Assembly: GCA_032433765.1 (NCBI GenBank)
Contig: JAVIAB010000046.1
Location: 61,974,951-62,038,950 of the forward strand
Source of the DNA: Megaustenia siamemsis
Lineage: Eukaryota > Mollusca > Gastropoda > Stylommatophora > Ariophantidae
Reading direction: 5' to 3'
DNA length: 64,000 bases
The notes under the pieces are model-generated. The model searched no databases. It was not told the DNA's origin and was given only the letters and a program-made list of their open reading frames with translations. A program made the position numbers and the translations under genes. Positions 58,791 to 64,000 of the stretch are shown here, piece by piece. Position 1 is the first letter of the stretch. Every line of letters begins with the position of its first letter.

Positions 58791-59213
58791 AGTGAATCAA
58801 TTCAGAGGAAGAGGTATGCTAACAGCACTCGGAAAAAATGACAAATAATCAACAACAGAACCGCTGGAAACTACTATTCGTACTGTTTCGTCCTAAATGT
58901 TTGTCTGCAACGCAAGTATTCAGCCCTACCCTGTCCGGGAGATACTTGTCTTAACAGGAAAAATATTTCCGAGCTGTGATCGCAGCCTTATGCTATAGTC
59001 ATGGGAAAGCCTTCGCGAAAAGACATTGCCAACGAAGCTAATTTTTTAGTTAGCTAGTGGCAGTGTTCCCTAGCGTTTGGCTTTTCGTGGCAAAGCGCAG
59101 TGCCACTGAGTACGGGTTCGATCCTGCCTTGGTCCATATTTTTTTCTGTTGTTGATTATTTGTCATTTTTTCCGAGTGCTGTAAACATACCTCTTCCTCT
59201 GAATTGATTCACT
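58791..59213. mobile_element. 423-bp element with 70-bp terminal inverted repeats and a tRNA-like B box
   Basis: 58791-58860 (AGTGAATCAATTCAGAGGAA onward) is inverted at 59144-59213 with only two or three mismatches. The interior holds GAGTACGGGTTCGATCCTGCC, a perfect RNA polymerase III B box as in tRNA-derived SINEs, and a smaller imperfect hairpin (59030-59065). It lies inside the 28-bp array. No clear target duplication is visible. It may be a foldback MITE, or a SINE pair in inverted orientation that shares only the outer ends. Confidence 0.7.
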
Positions 59214-59274
59214 GATTATCGCCTCGGAAGTTTCCCTCTATAATAATATTCATTTATTATTATTTTATCTCCAC

Positions 59275-59520
59275 GTGAGAGCTAGGCTGGTCAAGGTAGG
59301 AGAGGCCAGACGGGAGAGCTAGGCAGGTCATGTCAAGGTTGGAGAGGCCAGACGTGAGAGCTAGGCAGTTCATGTCAGGTGGGAGAAGCCAGACGGGAGA
59401 GCTAGGCAGGTCATGTCTAGGTGGAGAGGCTTGACGGGAGAGCTAGGCAGTTCATGTCTAGGTGGGAGAGGCTTGACGGGAGAGCTAGGCAGTTCGGTGG
59501 GAGAGGCCAGACGGGAGAGT
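59275..59520. repeat. 28-bp minisatellite, right part
   Basis: Longer, diverged units with GAGAGGCCAGACGGGAGAGC. These resemble the last unit before the inserted element (GAGAGACCGGACGAGAGAGC), confirming that one array was split. Confidence 0.9.
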
Positions 59521-59858
59521 TGGGTGGAAAGTTAAATAATACTTGTCAACAACACAACACTGGTGTCATATTAGTCACTGCACGTCGAGGGATATACTTA
59601 GGAGAACATACAATATACATGGTATTGACTAACTAGACAGGATAATATACATAGATTGACTAATGAGACAGGACAATATACATGGTACTGGCTAACTAGA
59701 CAGGACAATATACATGGTTTTGAGCAATCAGACAAGACAAGCTGAAATAGCACTCTAAACATGGCTCCTAATACACGTCAAAAATTACAATTGACTTAAT
59801 GATGTCAACACACATACATGGTCCGTACCTTGTAGCAGGTCCGTGTCTTAAATTCTCT
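59521..59858. other. Spacer with a short TACATGG repeat
   Basis: 59543-59605 (GTCACTGCACGTCGAGGGAT) matches about 40053-40115. 59600-59730 has four loose copies of ACAGGACAATATACATGG. No coding signal. Confidence 0.6.
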
Positions 59859-62062
59859 ATCTATTGATCTTACGAGTCGTAGCCGGCCCATATTGTGTAG
59901 ACCAAGATACTCTATCTCTTATCTGAATTTTTTCTAGCAGTTTTCAATTCTTTTAAAGATATTTTATCAAATCTCGCCATTTGTCTCTGTTCTGTGCAAG
60001 CAGCTCTATCTCATTGAGGGAGCCGATTCCTGCTACTCGTGCCTCTCTCATCAATGTTCTTCTCAGTGTCTCTCTGGGTCTTCCTCTTTTCCTCTTACCT
60101 GTTGTTTCCACATAAGGGCTTGCTTTGCTATTCGGTTATTATCTCTTCTCATCACATGTCCAACATATGACCATCATCTTTTTTTTATTACCGAATATAT
60201 TAGTGGTTGATTGGCGATTTCTCTACTTTCCTCGTTTGTTTTGAATTCGTTCCACGCTATACCAAGTATTTTCCTTAGACATTTATTTTCGAATGCGTCC
60301 AACTTTGTTTTTATGTCTCTTGTTGTTTTCCAGCTGTCACACGCATTTGAAGGGTTAATAGTACATTTGATTTGAATAGTCTAAGTTTTATGTTTGTGCT
60401 GATGAGTTTTGATTTCCACAACTTTTCAAGGCTTCTGAAAGACATTGCTGCATTCGCTATTCTGATTCTAATTTCTTTACTTGTATCCCCTTCCCGATCA
60501 ATGTGACTTCCAAGATATATAAAGTGATCGATTTCTTCCACTGGTTTGTTTTCCATGTATATTTTGTCGTCTGTTGGAATTAAGCTTTTCATGACCATAG
60601 TCTTTTCTTGATTGATCTCCAGCCCAATTTTGCTGGCTTTTGACTATAGTTCATTTGTGTTTTCCTGTATCGTTTTTATCTGACTGCTGATGAGAACTAT
60701 GTCATCAGCAAAGTCGAGGTCCTCCAAATGGTCTCCTTGTATCCATTCGATGCCTTTATTACCAGTGCAGCATTTCTTCATTATGAAGTCCATAACAATT
60801 CTAAATAGCAAGGGCGATAAAATACATCCTTGTTTAACCCCAGTTTCTATTGAGAAACATTCGCTCAGTCCTTCCTCTGTTCGAACTGCACATGTGTAAC
60901 CATCATACATGTCTTTAATATCTATGGTGATTTTTGATGGTAAGCCATATTGCTTCAGAATTTTCCACAAAGAATCTCTATGAATACTGTCAAATGCTTT
61001 TTTGAAGTCGATGAAGTTAAGTACAAAAGGTTTTTGCTTTTCAATGTGTTCCTCCAATATAAGTCGTAGAGTGAAAATGTGGTCAAGATAGCTTCTCCCT
61101 TTTTTAAGCCCAGCCTGTTCTTCACACATTACTGTATCTATTGAATCCTTTATTCTATTTAGAATGATTTTGCAGAATAACTTTGAGGCAACTGACAAAA
61201 GTGTCACACCTCTCCAGTTGTTATAATCTCTAAGATTGCCCTTTCTTTGAATCTTAGCAATGATTCCTTTTTTCCATTTATGAGGCGTCTTCTCTGTTTT
61301 CCAAATGATGTTGAACATCTTCTGGAGATGTATTAGATTATGGCTATCAATTGCCTTGAGGATCTCAGCTGTTAACTTATCCTCGCCAGCAGCCTTGTTG
61401 TTGGTCATACACTTTAAGGATGTCTCTATGTTGCACAAGGTGATGTCATCTCAATTTATATCTAATTCTGCTGCTGGTGTTTCAGCTTCAAAATCTATTA
61501 AATTGTGGGGTAGTGGACGGTTAAGAATTTCTTTGAAGTGTTCCACCCAACGGGCTTTTATGTCTGCGCTTGTTGTTAGCATTAATCCAGATTTGTCTAG
61601 AATTGGTGTTCCACTGGATGTATAGGTGTTTGTCAGCATCTTTTGTACAGTATAAAGAGTTCTGCTGTCTCCTGTAATTGCAGCTGTTTCTGCTTTCTCT
61701 GCCATATTGTCTAAGTAAGCTCTTGTATCTCTTCTTGCTGAACTTTTCACTTTGTTGTCTAATTCTTTGTATGTTGCTTTTGCCAGAACCTTTCCAAGAT
61801 CTGTCTTTACATTAGTCATGGATCTCGTGCTTCTCTTCTTTCTTTAATGTATTTCCATGTAGTGTCTGAAATCCATGCTCGTTTTTCCATTTTCTTCAGT
61901 CCGGCACTTGATTCTGTTGCTGTCATTAGTATTTTGTTTTGGGAGTCGCACAAAATCTTAAATTGCAAGTCTTTAATTGATCCTCTAGATCGCTGGAAAC
62001 TGTTGTACACTTCCTTATTGCTGATGTTCTCTGTATTAAAGTGTTCAAGACCTTTTTTTTTA
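59859..62062 (-). mobile_element. LINE family A, best-preserved reverse transcriptase (copy A5)
   Basis: One minus-strand frame runs 61819 to 60311 with only two internal stops (TGA at 61451-61453, TAG at 60644-60646). Motifs in order: WVEHFKEILNRPLP, NNKAAGEDKLTAEILKA, NNWRGVTLLSVASKLFCKII, EEQAGLKKGRSYLDHIF, LNFIDFKKAFDSIHRDSLW (catalytic D), ETGVKQGCILSPLLF, LEDLDFADDIVLISS (catalytic DD), KPVEEIDHFIYLGSHIDREG and FRSLEKLWKSKLIS. A frameshift near 60311 separates the remaining C-terminal WSYVGHVMRR-like part (about 60140). A shifted frame upstream (61816-62010) carries the linker. The endonuclease is missing (5' truncation). The clade is uncertain, RTE/CR1-like. Confidence 0.92.
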
Positions 62063-62200
62063 GACTATCTCATTTCTAGAGCCTGTGTTTTTCCTTCAAG
62101 ATCAGCAGTGAGTGTCCATATTTCGCAGGCCTATAGAAATGCACACGCCACTACTGTCCTTGTAATTTGTCTTTGTTCTTAGGGATATGCTTGTTATGTT
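62063..62200 (-). mobile_element. Fragment of a different LINE fused to A5 (family E)
   Basis: Minus-strand reading gives ACEIWTLTADLEGKTQALEM, the post-RT 'ACETWTLT..LEMR' motif of another LINE family. It is immediately followed by the family A linker (KKKGLEHFNTENISNKEVYN). A C-terminal motif preceding a linker cannot be one element, so two truncated LINEs lie head to tail here. Confidence 0.65.
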
Positions 62201-62296
62201 CCTGTTGTTGTCTTGTCAGGACTGCCATTGCTTGTGCAGTTCAAACTAACACTTCCGGTTTCGAGCCTTCGACAGTAACACTGGAGCTGCTTCATC
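62201..62296. other. Short spacer
   Basis: Ends in CTGGAGCTGCTTCATCTCTG, the first partial unit of the next array. No gene. Confidence 0.4.
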
Positions 62297-62638
62297 TCTG
62301 TTTATTGTGACTAATCTTTCAGTGCCGCGGGTCACGTTTATTATTAGGCGTGCTCTGTTTATTGTGACTAATCTTTCAGTGCCGCGGGTCACGTTTATTA
62401 TTAGGCGTGCTCTGTTTATTGTGACTAATCTTTCAGTGCCGCTGGTCACGTTTATTATTAGGCGTGCTCTGTTTATTGTGACTAATCTTTCAGTGCCGCG
62501 GGTCACGTTTATTATTAGGCGTGCTCTGTTTATTGTGACTAAACTTTCAGTGCCGCGGGTCACGTTTATTATTAGGCGTGATCTGTTTATTGTGACTAAT
62601 CTTTCAGTGCCGCGGGTCACGTTTATTATTAAGCGTGT
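62297..62638. repeat. 57-bp minisatellite
   Basis: Six nearly identical 57-bp units with TTTATTGTGACTAATCTTTC and GTGCCGCGGGTCACG. Fifty-seven is 19 codons, hence open frames on both strands (TRGTERLVTINRARLIINV repeats). These are artefacts. Confidence 0.96.
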
Positions 62639-62945
62639 ATGAAAGTTACAAGTTTAATTTTGTTATCATGGGCGTTCTTTCGTTCTTTCCATTCTCATTT
62701 GCCGTTCGGAGTTATCATGGGCGTTGTTAGGACTTATATACACCTGTTAGTGCCCATCTCCTCTTCAAGTGAACGCCCGGCCACATTTAACTTTTTCTCC
62801 GCCCTTGCCACAGATTCGACACTTGGCATGATCGTTTGCAACAACAGTATATGGGAGCCTCGAGGGAGAACTCTGATAACTGCTACTTTTGTTAACAGAA
62901 CATCTTCTTTATTTTTATTACGTCCCTAGTACAACTGTTGGTGTT
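62639..62945. other. Unassigned stretch
   Basis: A 96-codon plus-strand ORF starts directly in the array and shows no domain. On the minus strand there is a GTGTATATAAG TATA-like motif near 62740. Nothing definite. Confidence 0.3.
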
Positions 62946-62949
62946 CTCT

Positions 62950-63160
62950 AACAATCTATATAGCATTCTGCGAGGAAATGTGAAAGGAGAAAGAAGCAAA
63001 CGTAGACAGGGACAAATATGGGAAGATAACATCAAAGAAAGGACAGGCTTCGACTTTGCAGAGTTGCAGAGAATGAGTGAAGATCGAAATAAATGGAGAA
63101 AGTGGATGAAGTAATCACTTAACGTGTTTACGATATGAAGAAGAAAAGAATGTCTTTATT
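62950..63160 (+). mobile_element. LINE C-terminal fragment with GAA tail (family F)
   Basis: The plus strand reads RGNVKGERSKRRQGQIWEDN then IKERTGFDFAELQRMSEDRN and KWRKWMK with a stop at 63112. This is the very C terminus of a LINE polyprotein (basic GRQ-x-QWEDNIKEWTG...DR-x-W-R signature). It is followed by ATGAAGAAGAAAAGAATG, a short GAA-type tail. The rest of the element is absent. Confidence 0.75.
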
Positions 63161-63590
63161 GTGAAACTTTGTTGAGTGCATTGAATGAGCAATAGTGTAC
63201 ATGCTTGTGGCCTGATACGTTCTCTTCGTTGCTTACTTGTTGGCTACAATAATGGTAGCTCAAACACCTACCAGGTGATACTGTTCAGCTTTGGATTTCG
63301 CTGATCATTGCCGAATACATTGAAGGCCTGCCCGCTGAGGGGGAGCACCCAAAGGTTGTGACGTTTTCAGCATTGCGAACAGGGCGGTTGTGGGTAAAAT
63401 GACGTCAGCTGTCTACAGCTAACATAGTTGGTGACGTCACAAACTTGGTATTCTTTCGGGATAATCTTCTCAGCACTCAGGCTTTCATTGAGGGTGGCCA
63501 TGGTCTGATCAGATGTTTCAATCTCCTTACACGCAATACTATTCTAGTCACGTGGTGCATTTGTCTAATAGTGTGATGGGGTCAAAGTTC
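63161..63590. other. Unique stretch with a weak exon-like frame on the minus strand
   Basis: From 63525 leftward the minus strand is open as EIETSDQTMATLNESLSAEK, IIPKEYQVCDVTNYVS, preceded by GTGTAAG, which could be an acceptor. No convincing donor was found, so I do not call it an exon. Confidence 0.25.
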
Positions 63591-63604
63591 ACCTTTTGCC
63601 TTGA

Positions 63605-63765
63605 AATCAGGAGTTTGGGATTAACGGAGTTAAGGAGTATGGGAGTTAATGAGTTAAAAAGTGTGGAGGTTACTGTGTTAAGTAGTGTGGAATATACGGA
63701 GTTAAGGAGTGTGGAGGTTACTGAGTTAAGGAGTGTGGTGTATACGGAGTTAAGGAGATTACGGA
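63605..63765. repeat. 21/42-bp degenerate repeat
   Basis: About seven loose copies of a 21-bp motif such as ACGGAGTTAAGGAGTGTGG, partly organised as 42-bp pairs with GAGGTTACTGAG and TGTATACGGAG. Confidence 0.85.
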
Positions 63766-63789
63766 GTTTATGTCCATACTTTTCAATGA

Positions 63790-63995
63790 GCGACTGTTAT
63801 GTTTGTCGATATCCGACCGTTATGTTGTTCGCCCTCATTTATTACCAAAAAAATCCTCCGGCACACATTTTCAGGGGCTGGGTGAGCTTCGAAGTAGTGT
63901 TGATCATTAAAAAACTGACTTTTTCGGGAACGAAACCTGTAATCTTCTGGTCAGCAGTGAACACACAAGGCTACCAAAGCTTCCCTACAAGTGTG
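63790..63995 (-). mobile_element. Probable tRNA-derived SINE, minus strand, at window edge
   Basis: The minus strand reads GGTAGCCTTGTGTGTTCACT then CTGACCAGAAGATTACAGGTTTCG shortened here to ATTACAGGTTTCGTTCCCG. The order and spacing (about 40 bp) match the A and B boxes of an RNA polymerase III promoter. A non-tRNA body follows, ending near TTTTTTTGGTAATAAATGAG. It lacks a proper acceptor stem, so it is a SINE head rather than a tRNA gene. The distal flank is outside the window, so no target duplication can be checked. Confidence 0.5.
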
Positions 63996-64000
63996 ATTGC

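Noticed and set aside
62246..62642. Open frames on both strands with 19-residue repeats
   Set aside because: The 57-bp unit is a multiple of three and the copies are near-identical. No independent coding evidence.
63450..63525. Candidate exon with EIETSDQTMATLNES on the minus strand
   Set aside because: The acceptor is weak and no plausible donor could be placed.

Overview
This window looks like intergenic and intronic DNA of an invertebrate animal nuclear genome. A mollusc or other lophotrochozoan is plausible, but I cannot prove the taxon. There are no bacterial-style operons, ribosome binding sites or dense ORFs. Instead there are many decayed LINE retrotransposons, tRNA-derived SINEs, non-autonomous DNA transposons, and an extraordinary load of minisatellites. 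By eye, about half of the 64 kb is tandem repeat with units of 16 to 111 bp. Most long ORFs here are artefacts of arrays whose unit is a multiple of three, or are LINE remnants.

Layout: 1-6290, a 26-bp array abutting a minus-strand LINE 3' end (6300-6965). 6995-9838, 25-bp and 23-bp arrays. 9838-10360, an RNase H LINE remnant. 10544-10582, a putative micro-exon. 10945-11215, a TTAA-flanked MITE. 11478-12800, 57-bp and 19-bp arrays. 12811-14960, LINE remnants. 15000-18135, three arrays (53, 111 and 89 bp), one carrying a SINE with a target-site duplication. 18260-18930, a LINE. 19560-20050, a small array and a perfect palindrome. 20202-23213, a duplicated segment and a cysteine-rich coding remnant. 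24248-25015, a second RNase H LINE. 25344-25466, an exon. 26255-33186, a 7-kb array of a 35-bp unit running into the donor of an exon at 33187-33302. 33620-39450, nested LINEs. 39877-40299, candidate exons. 40420-46985, four arrays. 47252-52899, a 5.6-kb foldback element. 52900-53899, a donor-straddling minisatellite, a TA-flanked MITE and an exon. 54005-59520, further arrays and a 423-bp inverted-repeat element. 59859-62200, the best-preserved LINE reverse transcriptase. 62297-64000, one small array, LINE and SINE scraps.

The genic signal is a set of small minus-strand exons with good splice sites (53773-53899, 40249-40299, 33187-33302, 25344-25466, 10544-10582). The first encodes a beta-rich, possibly CUB-like segment. 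The others encode heptad-patterned coiled coils. They may belong to one minus-strand gene of at least 43 kb, coding for a secreted or membrane protein with an N-terminal domain and a coiled-coil stalk. Not all splice phases match, so some exons are missing or wrong. The most striking observation is that two of these exons end exactly in a minisatellite whose unit contains the exon's own 3' end plus the 5' splice site, so the donor has been copied, in one case about 200 times.

Coordinates of splice sites and target-site duplications were counted base by base. Array and LINE limits are approximate. LINE clade names are tentative and family letters are local labels.
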